DNA from: Picochlorum sp. 'celeri'
Taxonomy: Eukaryota > Chlorophyta > Trebouxiophyceae
NCBI GenBank assembly: GCA_010909725.1
Contig: JAACMV010000019.1
Location: 1,054,001 to 1,118,000, forward strand
Direction: 5' to 3'
Length of the DNA stretch: 64,000 nucleotides
Shown here piece after piece: positions 9,632-18,250 of the stretch; the stretch's first letter is position 1, and every line of letters starts with the position of its first letter. The notes below the pieces were generated by a model. The model saw only the letters and a list, made by a program, of their open reading frames with translations. It was not told the origin of the DNA and searched no databases. The translations under genes and the position numbers were made by a program.

Positions 9632-12600
9632 ATGAAGCTGAGTAAACTGAAAAAGAGTGGCCTGGCATCGCTTCGAAGTGCATTTTCTGGAAGAGTAGAG
9701 TGCAGGGTTTCAAGACAACAAGTATTTGCTGGAGAGGGCAATCTGTGCCCTAGTCGGTTATCAAAACAATTACTTGGATATCCTTCCTTCTATAGATTCT
9801 CATCATCACGCGAAAACTGTGTTGTGCGAGCATCTGAAGAGTCACCTCTCAAGCCTGACATGCCAGTTATCAATGAGACAATTCATCTCACCGACACCGA
9901 GGAGAAGCTATTCGGTGATCTTTTGGAGTCGACGAGAAAGGTATGGTCTGTGGATAGGAATCAGGCATGTCGCGATGGCGTCATTCATATACTGTGTTGT
10001 TCTCTGCAGGCTGGACTGACAACCACTCTCCGTTGTGCTGGAGGATGGGTTCGCGACAAACTGATGGGTCGTGAGAGCCTGGATATTGATATTGCACTTG
10101 ATAATATGCTTGGTAAAGATTTTGCGGATACTGTGAACCAGTATTTAGAGTCCCATGTATGTGTGTATTATAACATGTTGGTGTTGCAAGTGGTAATGGT
10201 AATCATCTGTGCCTCATGCCGTGTAGGGACAAGAGACGCATAGTGTTGCTGTCATCATGTCTAATCCAGACCAATCAAAACATTTAGAGACGGCTCGAAT
10301 GAAGATTCGAGGGCTATGGGTCGACCTGGTGAATTTGCGCTCGGAAGAGTATGCTCACAATAGCAGAATCCCCACGATGACGTTTGGGACCCCAGAGCAG
10401 GATGCGCTCCGGCGAGATTTCACCATCAATAGCTTGTTTTATAATATTAACGAGGGATTGGTGGAAGATTTGACGGGCAGAGGGATAGCAGATATGAAGC
10501 AGGGCATCATACGAACACCATTACCCCCAAGGGAGACATTCTTAGATGGTATGTATGGCTCTATTAGATTGGGCACGAGTCGATGACGATTGACGTATTC
10601 TTGTATCTGTAGATCCTTTGAGGGTCTTGAGGGCGGTTCGATTCGCCTCGAGATTTGGGTTTTCTCTAGAGCACAGCTTGGTTCAAGCAGCAAGCGACGA
10701 AAAGGTATGTTACATATTCGGTCATGATTCCATGGCTACCGCACCGCCGGTTTCTTCGTCTTTATTTTTATTGTCTGTCTCCTCCACTTTTGGAACCTTT
10801 TGAGCCTTGAAGAGCAACAAATATGCCATGTGCCAGTCACCACCTCCGCTGAGAGCTAGGACTTCTTCATCTTTTCTCAGGAGCATTCTATCATCGTCGA
10901 ATTGGACCCATTGTCCATCAGACTTTTTAGTCCAAGAAACATAGTGACCTGAATCGGCGCTGCGGCCCTTGTGAGTAAGCACTCCTATCAACTCATATCG
11001 ACCTGTGAGAGCTCCTGCATGTGTATTGTCAACTGTTGTGGGGCTGGATGAATGTGGGTCCTCTGGGCTTTCAGACACTTTTTGCTTCTTTGATACGCCA
11101 GACTGGATATCCTCAGCAATTTTGAAGGCATTTCTAGGACCGTTCAGCTGTTCTTTGAGATGGTCATTGCACAAATCATACAAGTCTAGAATCAGTGGGA
11201 AGACCACTTTTCTCAAAATCTTTGCCTTTTGCTGAATATCTGCCTTGTAGAAGAAGCGCACCATTTGGACGGTCAAGTATGGCGGCAAAGATACTATTGA
11301 GGCTTCTCCTCTAAACGTTGCAAGCCGTCCAAGGGCTGCAGAAGTCTTCTCTCTGTCATTGCACAGTCCAAGTTTCAGTCCCTCTGATAGGTGGTTCACA
11401 GTAGAATCTATATTGCACTTGAGGAGTAGTTCAGTTTCATCAATCTGCATTAAAAAAGCGTAGATGGTACGTTATACTGATCAGAATGGACCACGACAAT
11501 GTATAAAACCACACTCACCTCCATTGTCTCATCACTCTCATCGCATTTCAATACAGATTTTGTTTGGACGCCAAAGAGCTTTTGGATTTCAGAATCGGAT
11601 GACCCCTCTTCCTTGAGTGATGATCTCATTGCGTGGAGTAAAGACCCCCAGCACTCTTCAGCATCTTGTTGCATATGAAAGCCTTCTCTGCTTCTCTGAT
11701 CAAACTGCGGGAACATGCCTCTCAGAGTCAACACAAATTCCATTGGAGATACAGACACGGCGCTCTTGTCCATTTTAGCAAACAGCGACCCAGCAGCAGA
11801 AGTAAGCGCTTGTGATTGATCTGACTGAGCACCAGGCTTGGCCTGAAAATTGATCAGAGAACTCTTCAGCTCTGGAACATTGTACAGGCACTGCAAAGTA
11901 CTGTTCATATAACAGGTGTTTCCAAGGTTCTCCAAGCCCGCGCCATACTTTCCAAGTCCAGTAGTGTCTTGTTCTTCTTCAGGAAGATCCTCCAGGAAAA
12001 CTTGCTCCTTCTCAGGAGCAGCAGGGACTTTTTCAGCCGTCCCCATCATAGTCACCTTGAGGCCATCCTTGGCACCAACGGCAGCCCAGTCAGCATCATC
12101 CTTGAGCAAACCTCCTTTGAATCCGATGATTTTCTGTCGTTCTGGTGGGACTCCAGTCAAGGAGAACAGCTGAGTCTTGAACAGCGACGGTGGCTTGGAC
12201 TGATCGATTTCGACGTCATTGAACGTCTCTTTCTGCCACTTGACAGTTATTTTTATCACTGATGGAGCCATTATCTTCTCAAAATTAGTATTGGAGAATC
12301 AAAACAGTATACATGCGATACTGCTGGACCAAGGGACAAATTATTTAGATGAAACAATGATCCCTGACAACGCCTTTGGTTTGGCTGATTGGTTGTTGTT
12401 CGCACAATACACGGCTTCAGGAGAATAAATCTCGTATACTGTGGTATAATCACGGAGAAAAGAAGAGAAATTGATTTGTAGCAGATCAGAGAAGACGGTG
12501 GAGAGTGGTATGGTTGACAAATCTGGCCCATAATATCCCTGGCAAAAAGTCTGACCTCTATATATTGAGGACAATTCTTCACCTGATGTTCTTCGGAACA

Positions 12601-13775
12601 CTTGTTAAAATTGGAACAATACAGAGAAGATTAGCATGGCCCCTGCGCAAGGATGACACGCTCTGCTCGAGAAATGGTTCCAAAGTTTTTTTTTTTGACA
12701 TGGGCACGTCTCACATGTACATGTGTTTTGCAGGTGAGAGACATGCTGGGCCACAAGGTGAGCAGGGAACGCATTGGCACTGAACTGGATGGCATGATTC
12801 ATGGGCCAGATCCACTGACAGCACTGGACTTGTTGCGCTCCATGGGCCTCTTCGAAGCGGTTTTTGAAGTGCATCCGTCAGCTACGGAGGACATCACGTC
12901 TGAGTTTGCTCGAGCCGGGTCGATTTTGGGCAAGGCTGCGTGCAACATGCTGATGAACTGGAAAGACATGTTTGAGCAACGCCATGACCTTGTTGATTTG
13001 GACAGCAAGGATGTGAAACGCCAGACCATTCTGGCCGCCCTATTATTACCTTTACGGTGCGCTCGCGTTCCATTGAACAAGAGCAGGACGCAAAGCATGC
13101 CTGCACATATTATCAAGGACTCTTTGAAGTGGAAGACCAAGGACGCCGAGATGATTGATCTCCTGCACAGCACAGCTCCAGAGTTTGTCAGCGCATACGC
13201 CGCCATGCTGTCCTCCACCGATGAAAGCTCATCATCTCGTCTCAAAATTCAACTTGGCCGATCTGTGAGAAGGCTTAAAAGTATGTGGCCGTCTGGCGTG
13301 TTTTTGGCATGCTTGATCTCCTCTGCAGAAGCGTCGCCTCTTGGCATTGAGGAGGCCACCGAGGAGGTGATTCCGTGGAGAGAGAAGAATGCCGCGTCGT
13401 CCCTCCCTACCCCACTCTCCAAGTCTTTAGAGGAAATCTCGGATTTGCATGAGCAGTACGTTGTTGGGTTGTTGTGATTGTCTGTTCACACATGATAACT
13501 CGAATGTGTGTCTTTGCAGCTTGGAAATGTGCAAAAGCCTTGAAGCGACAATCAAGGCATACAAAATCGATACCTGTTGGCAATGGAAACCACTTTTGAA
13601 CGGTAAAGAGGTCATGTCCATCCTGGGAATGACGCAAGGTGGTCCATCGTTGGGCATTGCCATGGATGCCTGTTTTGACTATCAGCTTGTCCATCCCGAT
13701 GCCACGACAGAGGAATTGAAGGAATTTCTCACAACGCATTCAGAAGATATTCTGAGTGAGAAGTATATCTTTTAA
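9632..13775 (+). CDS. CCA1: CCA-adding tRNA nucleotidyltransferase
   Basis: Six exons: 9632-9940, 10010-10156, 10227-10548, 10613-10704, 12734-13455 and 13520-13775 (1,848 nt, 615 aa), all with GT-AG junctions and conserved frame. The enzyme adds or repairs the 3' CCA of tRNAs. It has the class II nucleotidyltransferase signature: CAGGWVRD (GG at 114-115), the metal aspartates of SLDIDIAL (D128, D130), [12 protein letters not shown], and [16 protein letters not shown], followed across the long intron by [18 protein letters not shown]. The first ~70 residues are Ser/Arg-rich and look like an organelle transit peptide. Internal methionines could give a cytosolic form, as known for this gene in other eukaryotes. 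Intron 4 hosts two further genes. Confidence 0.92.
10722..12271 (-). CDS. USP14: Proteasome-associated deubiquitinase USP14/UBP6
   Basis: Exons are 12271-11519 (251 codons) and 11444-10722 (241 codons with stop), giving 491 aa, against 494 in human. The N-terminal ubiquitin-like domain (residues 1-77) docks on the 26S proteasome. The USP catalytic Cys box is [12 protein letters not shown] with C120, and the His box is [11 protein letters not shown] with H418, followed by FDDD and [15 protein letters not shown]. The [12 protein letters not shown] stretch is also highly diagnostic. The enzyme trims ubiquitin chains from proteasome-bound substrates. The whole gene, introns included, lies antisense inside intron 4 of the CCA-adding enzyme gene. 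Confidence 0.93.
12272..12587. other. Divergent region between USP14 and U6
   Basis: These 316 bp lie between the USP14 ATG (minus) and the U6 5' end (plus), inside the CCA-enzyme intron. They must hold a Pol II promoter for USP14 and the Pol III promoter of U6. Only the TATA element next to U6 is recognisable; I could not identify a convincing upstream sequence element. Confidence 0.5.
12559..12566 (+). promoter_or_regulatory. TATA box of the U6 gene
   Basis: TATATATT lies 22-29 nt upstream of the inferred U6 start, the spacing expected of a type 3 Pol III promoter. Confidence 0.7.
12588..12690 (+). ncRNA. U6: U6 spliceosomal snRNA
   Basis: The central U6 sequence is intact. It begins with a 5' stem-loop GTTC-TTCG-GAAC (12588-12599), then AAAATTGGAACAATACAGAG, the catalytic ACAGAGA box with the following AGATTAGC, ATGGCCCCTGCGCAAGGATG (the U4-pairing and internal stem-loop region), ACACGC and a 3' GAAATGGTTCCAAAG ending in a T-run. 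U6 pairs with the 5' splice site and U2 at the spliceosome core. It is encoded in the sense orientation within CCA-enzyme intron 4, with its own TATA box and terminator, so Pol III transcription independent of the host is expected. The exact ends are estimates. Confidence 0.95.
12686..12696 (+). terminator. Pol III T-run terminator of U6
   Basis: Eleven consecutive T residues follow the U6 3' end. The same tract lies 37 nt upstream of the host gene's 3' splice site and may also act as part of its pyrimidine tract. Confidence 0.8.
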
Positions 13776-14127
13776 TATTCAATTGAGGGTTGTAAGATCA
13801 TATTCGTATCCAAAACATGGTTGGTGTGATACGTGCATCGTGCAGTGTCCGGGATCAAACGCCCTGCCAAAACTGGACAGGAAAGATGGACACATCCATC
13901 GGTCCCTTTCTATTGTCCGCCCATTCGTATTCATCGAACACCCATGCTACTCAATCAATGAAATAAATACATTATATTTGTATTTTGACGTTCGTGTTAC
14001 GGAACGAGTACATACAATACGTGCTTACTCCGTGCAATATCCCCTTGCAGTCTGGGCCCTTGCTTTGTATCCAAACCCGCAGATATACATTTCCACAAGA
14101 TAGGTTCTTTGGATATTTGAACTACAG
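13776..14127. other. Intergenic, CCA enzyme to PLA2-like gene
   Basis: 352 bp. TGTAA at 13791-13795, 15 nt after the CCA-enzyme stop, is its probable poly(A) signal. The rest is moderately AT-rich and should include the PLA2-like promoter; no RNA gene is seen. Confidence 0.5.
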
Positions 14128-14574
14128 ATGAGGCTAATAAAGTTTTTTTATTGCCTCTGTATCATTTTGTTGGTGAAAGAGAGTCGTGCTGGGAGTCATG
14201 GTGGACGAGGAAAGAAAGCTGTTGGGGCAACACAAGGTGTTATACCCAAAAACTGGTTTCAGGACGGTGTATGTCTGATTCAGGACGGCCTTGAGGAATT
14301 TGCTGGTCTCTGTGTATGGGGTCAGAATTGTGGCGGTGGGTGTGCACAATATGCAGAGTATGGTATCGAGGCCTGGAATGACGACTTGGACAAGGCGTGC
14401 TTGGACCATGACATTTGCCTATGCAACGCATTGAGCGTGTCAGAGAGGAGAACATGCGACAAGACTTTAGAGATAGAGGCGGGAAACATTGCAGAAGCGA
14501 ATGACCAATGCACGGGGCTAAACAATCTGAACCCCTTTTGTGTAAATGATGTGGATCATCCCAGATCCAAGTGA
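14128..14574 (+). CDS. Secreted phospholipase A2-like protein
   Basis: 148 aa. Residues 1-21 are a clear signal peptide (hydrophobic FFYCLCIILLV ending near SRAG). The core DDLDKACLDHDICLC carries the PLA2 catalytic pair His94-Asp95 in the usual Cys-x-x-His-Asp-x-Cys setting, although the family's paired Cys-Cys is here Ala-Cys. The upstream Cys/Gly-rich CVWGQNCGGGCAQY occupies the place of the calcium loop but is not canonical. If active it would release fatty acid from the sn-2 position of phospholipids outside the cell or in the secretory pathway. Its last 57 bp overlap the antisense TBCE fragment. Confidence 0.6.
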   Translation: MRLIKFFYCLCIILLVKESRAGSHGGRGKKAVGATQGVIPKNWFQDGVCLIQDGLEEFAGLCVWGQNCGGGCAQYAEYGIEAWNDDLDKACLDHDICLCNALSVSERRTCDKTLEIEAGNIAEANDQCTGLNNLNPFCVNDVDHPRSK

Positions 14575-15048
14575 TGTGGGTCCCCCTACTCGCCCGGACG
14601 AATTGCGTTCGACATGGTACTGGTTCTCTAAATATTGTATACAAGTTTCTAAAAGAGGGTCAAGATTTGTCTTGGTAGGTACGAAACTATCTAGCCTTCT
14701 CAGAAATGCCAGTTCACTGTCTCTCCTCTCCGCATGGGATATATCACTCCCATTGACCCATTTCAGGCTTTTGATTCTGCCAATCACCTGAATTCTATCT
14801 CTTAATGTATTATCTTCGCATAATGGCTTGCGTGAAAAACGCAGTTCTGTGAGCGAACGCAAACAAGATAGTTGTTGAATGGATTCCCAGTTAGAAATGC
14901 AATTGCCTCCGACATTCAAATGCTCCAGGCTGGGAAAATATCCTTTGTCCATCATGGACTGGATATCAATAGATGGGATCGTGTGTGCTGCATATAATAT
15001 TGAGGATGCTATGAGGGTTGTGGGATCGGGAGATACAATCAACAACAA
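14518..15048 (-). pseudogene. TBCE: Truncated tubulin-cofactor-E-like fragment
   Basis: A 176-codon ORF. FPSLEHLNVGGNCISNW, SIQQLSCLRSLTELRFSRKPL, IGRIKSLKWVNGSDIS and ERRDSELAFLRRL correspond in order to the last leucine-rich repeats and repeat cap of TBCE, and TSLGSGMIHI to the linker before its ubiquitin-like domain. The N-terminal CAP-Gly domain, the earlier repeats and the C-terminal ubiquitin-like domain are absent: the frame closes shortly after the linker, and upstream sequence is occupied by the opposite-strand RNase T2-like gene. TBCE folds alpha-tubulin. Whether this is a dead fragment, a novel short LRR protein, or part of a gene with unseen exons is unsettled. Confidence 0.5.
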
Positions 15049-16135
15049 TTGTTATGTCAATAACCAAAATGATCAAGGGAGTGATGAGTATGAGTACGAG
15101 TATGAATATGACAATAAGGATGAGTATGAATATGACAATAAGGATGAGTATGAATATGAGTACGATGAAGATTATGAGTATGCTCCAGAGCCGAAACCAG
15201 CACCGTCTCCATCACCAAAGCCAAAACCAGAGCCAGAGCCAAGCGAAGCGCCCAAGAAGCTCGAAAAGTTCAACTTTGAGATGGACTGGAATCCAACTTC
15301 ATGCTATGGGGATTCAGACTGTGAGGACAGCAAGCAAGTCAATGCTTTTACAATCAGTGAAATGACTGCAAAACTGGAAGATAGAGAGGCCAAAAATACG
15401 AGATGCATGGGCAAGAACTCGAACGAAGCAAAAGAGTTGAATGTTACAGATACCATCTCAAAAGGGACGCTGCGGGCCCTTGAATGCATTTATGCTAATG
15501 CAGCAGGAGACAATGAGGAGATGTGGCACTCCCTTTATGTGAATGTTGGAAGCTGCACAGGCCTCTCTGTTCGCGACTACTTCGACACAATGGTTCAGTT
15601 GTACAACAAAGTCAATCTGAATAGTATCATCTACGGCATGGGAATTGCTGATGGGACATCTGTGCTAAAGAAGGAAGTCGACAGAGATACTCTTCTGGAC
15701 ACTGTATCAGCATCAGTCGGCAAAAAGGCATGGATTGAATGCGATCCTGATTTAATGATGCTTCGCATTGTCCTGGTGTGTGTCAGCCCGGATCCACCCT
15801 ACGATATCATAGACTGCACAATGGACCGAAATGACCCCACATCTACGAATGGCATTCCATGCGATGGAATGCTCAAGCTTCCTGCTGCTCCTGTAGGAAA
15901 GGTCAGTGACACATGCCAACCCTACATACCATTCTCTATTCCTACGCCTCCACCAGCAGTAGCTACAACCCCTTCACCATCCATAGAACTAGCTTCATCT
16001 CCTCCACAACAAGGTTCAGATGCTGTCCCTTCTCCTACTGTAGTGAATACAGGCTCCACATCTAACGCACAGTCACTGATGGTGACTTCATCTTGGCTGT
16101 ATTCAGCATGTATATTACTGTTCATTCCATGGTAG
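14879..16135 (+). CDS. RNase T2-like domain protein lacking catalytic histidines
   Basis: 418 aa as the longest frame. Residues 69-101 are an acidic Asp/Glu/Tyr repeat and 102-126 a Pro-Lys/Pro-Glu linker. From 131 the T2 fold begins: FNFEMDWNPTSC matches the family's first strand, and MWHSLYVNVGSCTGLSVRDYFDTMVQLY (216-243) aligns with the CAS II region, normally E-W-x-K-H-G-T-C, with the catalytic His and Glu replaced. No CAS I H-G-L-W-P motif is present. A Pro/Ser/Thr-rich tail ends in a hydrophobic segment like a GPI signal. No signal peptide is evident at this start, so the true 5' end may differ; residues 1-57 lie antisense to the TBCE fragment. Confidence 0.6.
   Translation: MDSQLEMQLPPTFKCSRLGKYPLSIMDWISIDGIVCAAYNIEDAMRVVGSGDTINNNCYVNNQNDQGSDEYEYEYEYDNKDEYEYDNKDEYEYEYDEDYEYAPEPKPAPSPSPKPKPEPEPSEAPKKLEKFNFEMDWNPTSCYGDSDCEDSKQVNAFTISEMTAKLEDREAKNTRCMGKNSNEAKELNVTDTISKGTLRALECIYANAAGDNEEMWHSLYVNVGSCTGLSVRDYFDTMVQLYNKVNLNSIIYGMGIADGTSVLKKEVDRDTLLDTVSASVGKKAWIECDPDLMMLRIVLVCVSPDPPYDIIDCTMDRNDPTSTNGIPCDGMLKLPAAPVGKVSDTCQPYIPFSIPTPPPAVATTPSPSIELASSPPQQGSDAVPSPTVVNTGSTSNAQSLMVTSSWLYSACILLFIPW
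15101..15160 (+). repeat. 24-bp coding tandem repeat
   Basis: Two perfect 24-bp units (15101-15124 and 15125-15148) plus a partial third encode the Glu-Tyr/Asp-Asn-Lys repeat of the RNase T2-like protein. Perfect identity suggests recent slippage or duplication. Confidence 0.8.
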
Positions 16136-16518
16136 CCTACCATTGCTACTCGTGACAAAAGCAATCACCATAATACCAGGTGCAAGAATTATATTGGTTT
16201 CTCACATTTTTGACAAGAAAGAAACGCATGTACGTTATATCACATTCCAAGATGAGCTCATTTACAGATAGCAATATGTTTATCACTGCATGATATGTAA
16301 GCTTTTAAGCACATTCATCCCACAACCATGAACTCAGGATTTAGATCCATATGCGACAAGATGCTCTCGCTCATATATCAGCCCTTCTGATCAGGATCAG
16401 GTAATTAGTGTTGGTTAACTGTAACGTTACAGCACCATGGACTTGCTCCTCTCCATTCCGGCAAGGTGTGCACCAAAGTCCGGATCGTTGAGCAATTTTC
16501 TTTTATTAAATAAAAAAG
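16136..16518. other. Intergenic, RNase T2-like to beta-helix gene
   Basis: 383 bp without a supported gene. A 12-bp palindrome, TGTAACGTTACA, occurs at 16420-16431, 87 bp upstream of the beta-helix ATG. No RNA gene is recognised. Confidence 0.4.
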
Positions 16519-17427
16519 ATGGGCACATTTCTAGTCCCATCTTTGGTCGAGCCCCTCTCCTGGTGGCATCATACAAGACCACGTCTCTCTTTCAAAAAAA
16601 TAGCTCCGAATTCGATCGGTCGGATGCGAGCATGGCATCGTGTGTCCACTGATTCTTCAGCACAAAATACAATAGATCGGAGAACCTGGCTGGTAAGCCT
16701 GTTGCTCCTGCAGCAGCAACAACGTGTGGCGAGAGCTCGTGGTCTGGAGTACGTGGCCACCTCAGCTGAGCAACTTGCTGAGCTCGTTGATGCAGTTCCT
16801 GATGGATCTGTCATCACTCTGCAATCCAAAGAATACGCCTTGAAAGATACATTGACAATAGAAAAGCCATTAACGCTGCGAGGCAGCGGTGCATCATCCA
16901 GGCTCTCTGTCTTTACCAGTAAGCCATACAAGTCAGTGATCAAGTGCAGCTCAGGTCCCATACATCTGCAAGGATTTTCGGTGACTCACTCTTCTCCCTC
17001 GGTGGCAAACAATTACGCTGTCTATCTTGTCGACGCCAGTGAGGTCTCCCTTGAGGACTTGGACATACAGAGTGAGACCGGGACTGGCATTGCTATTGAA
17101 GGAGGAGGAAAGGTTCTTGTCAAAGATTGTGTGATCCACGACTGCGCATCCAATGGCATCGGCATCTTCTCAAATATAGTAGGGGATGATGCATCCAACA
17201 CCGTCATCCAGGGTACGAGAATTGTTCGCAATGGGAGAAATGGTGTGTTGATCAAAGGTGCTGGATCGCCCTTGTTGGAGTCGAATCGTGTTGAATCCAA
17301 CAGGGAATATGGTATCAACATTGCAGATTCAGAACCACGCATGACACGTTCAACAAATGTACTTTCATCAAATAATCTGGGACCAATGACTCTCGATTCA
17401 CTATCACGCGTTTTAGATACACTGTAA
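16519..17427 (+). CDS. Parallel beta-helix protein, probable thylakoid lumen
   Basis: 302 aa, intronless. After a basic, Ser-rich leader, DRRTWLVSLLLLQQQQRVARARG (about residues 53-75) has a twin arginine followed by a hydrophobic run and an Ala-x-Ala-like end, the pattern of a Tat lumen-targeting signal behind a plastid transit peptide. The mature part is a right-handed beta-helix with repeating strand turns such as SLEDLDIQSETGTGIAI, KVLVKDCVIHDCASNGIGI, TVIQGTRIVRNGRNGVLI and PLLESNRVESNREYGINI, as in the PbH1/NosD/pectate-lyase fold. No catalytic set is recognised. The stop TAA is embedded in a TGTAA poly(A) signal, and the next convergent gene ends 9 bp away. Confidence 0.7.
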   Translation: MGTFLVPSLVEPLSWWHHTRPRLSFKKIAPNSIGRMRAWHRVSTDSSAQNTIDRRTWLVSLLLLQQQQRVARARGLEYVATSAEQLAELVDAVPDGSVITLQSKEYALKDTLTIEKPLTLRGSGASSRLSVFTSKPYKSVIKCSSGPIHLQGFSVTHSSPSVANNYAVYLVDASEVSLEDLDIQSETGTGIAIEGGGKVLVKDCVIHDCASNGIGIFSNIVGDDASNTVIQGTRIVRNGRNGVLIKGAGSPLLESNRVESNREYGINIADSEPRMTRSTNVLSSNNLGPMTLDSLSRVLDTL

Positions 17428-17436
17428 ATTTAAAAT

Positions 17437-18174
17437 TCATGTTCCCTTCCTCAAGAGTGTTTCTGCCCCAGACACCAACCACCGCACCTCCTCCTCCGTC
17501 GGAAATCCACACCCTCGCCATCGAATACGCCCATCTCTATCTAATAAAAATACATATCCAGTCAACCTATTATCCATCATACCCAGAAGATTCTGATATC
17601 CCTCCTTCCCAGAGAATAAAAACACGCTCTGTGCATCCACCCTGTATTTGCCATCAAAGCCAGACTGCTGAGCATACAGCATACGCCGAAAAGGCCACAG
17701 AGACATAATCTTGGAATCCACAATAGACAGTTCTACAATACTAACGCCATCCTTATCACAAAGCGCATCATCAAACGCTGTAGCCCACCGATCAATCATG
17801 GGCTGAGCTCCATCTCGACAGGCTGCACACACCAGCACAGCACCCTTTCCTTCAGTCCGTAACACACCCTCCTGTCCATCAGATGTCGAGACAACAACAC
17901 TAGGAAACCTCTCTGACACCGATGTCGGTGTCAGACTCGCAGATCCCTGAAACAATTTCCCACCAGTATCCCGCAATTGTTTAAAATCGTCAAAATGACC
18001 CCGTTTCAGTTCTTCTCTCAGCCTCTTCCGACCCTCCTCCCTCTTTTCTTTACTAAATATTTCATAAAAATTCACCATCGATCGACGGGGTGTGATATGG
18101 CAGGGCCATGCCATCTCCACGACCCTGCCCATGTCACACTGCTTCCACAGATGCCGTCCACGACCCACCAACAT
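17437..18174 (-). CDS. ATP10: ATP synthase assembly factor ATP10
   Basis: 245 aa, intronless. Its C-terminal two thirds match the ATP10 family, a thioredoxin-like mitochondrial protein needed for assembly of Atp6 into the FO sector: VLVCAACRDGAQPMIDRWATAF, VSIVELSIVDSKIMSLWPFRRML, YQNLLGMMDNRLTGYVFLLD and GRIRWRGCGFPTEEEVRWLV. The N-terminus is Arg-rich with few acidic residues and could be a mitochondrial presequence; several nearby methionines make the exact start uncertain. It lies 76 bp downstream of the DUF3456 gene on the same strand, and its stop is 9 bp from that of the convergent beta-helix gene. Confidence 0.85.
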   Translation of the reverse strand: MLVGRGRHLWKQCDMGRVVEMAWPCHITPRRSMVNFYEIFSKEKREEGRKRLREELKRGHFDDFKQLRDTGGKLFQGSASLTPTSVSERFPSVVVSTSDGQEGVLRTEGKGAVLVCAACRDGAQPMIDRWATAFDDALCDKDGVSIVELSIVDSKIMSLWPFRRMLYAQQSGFDGKYRVDAQSVFLFSGKEGYQNLLGMMDNRLTGYVFLLDRDGRIRWRGCGFPTEEEVRWLVSGAETLLRKGT

Positions 18175-18250
18175 ATCTATCTAGATATCTAGTTTTTTCT
18201 TACATAGATAACGACGACAACGGTCGACGGACGATTGATTCAACATGTAT

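Larger units (their letters stand above)
10705..12733 (+). other. Large intron of the CCA-adding enzyme hosting two genes
   Basis: The donor GAAAAG|GTATGT and acceptor TTTTGCAG|GTGAGA join exactly in phase to give DEK-VRDML, matching the continuous family sequence. At 2,029 nt it is about twenty times longer than the other introns here. It contains a complete antisense USP14 gene, whose stop lies 17 nt from the donor, and a sense U6 snRNA gene whose T-run ends 37 nt before the exon. Confidence 0.85.

Noticed and set aside
12271..12582. Minus-strand 103-codon frame upstream of USP14
   Set aside because: Composition is random and it lies in the USP14/U6 promoter region; USP14 has a proper start at 12271.
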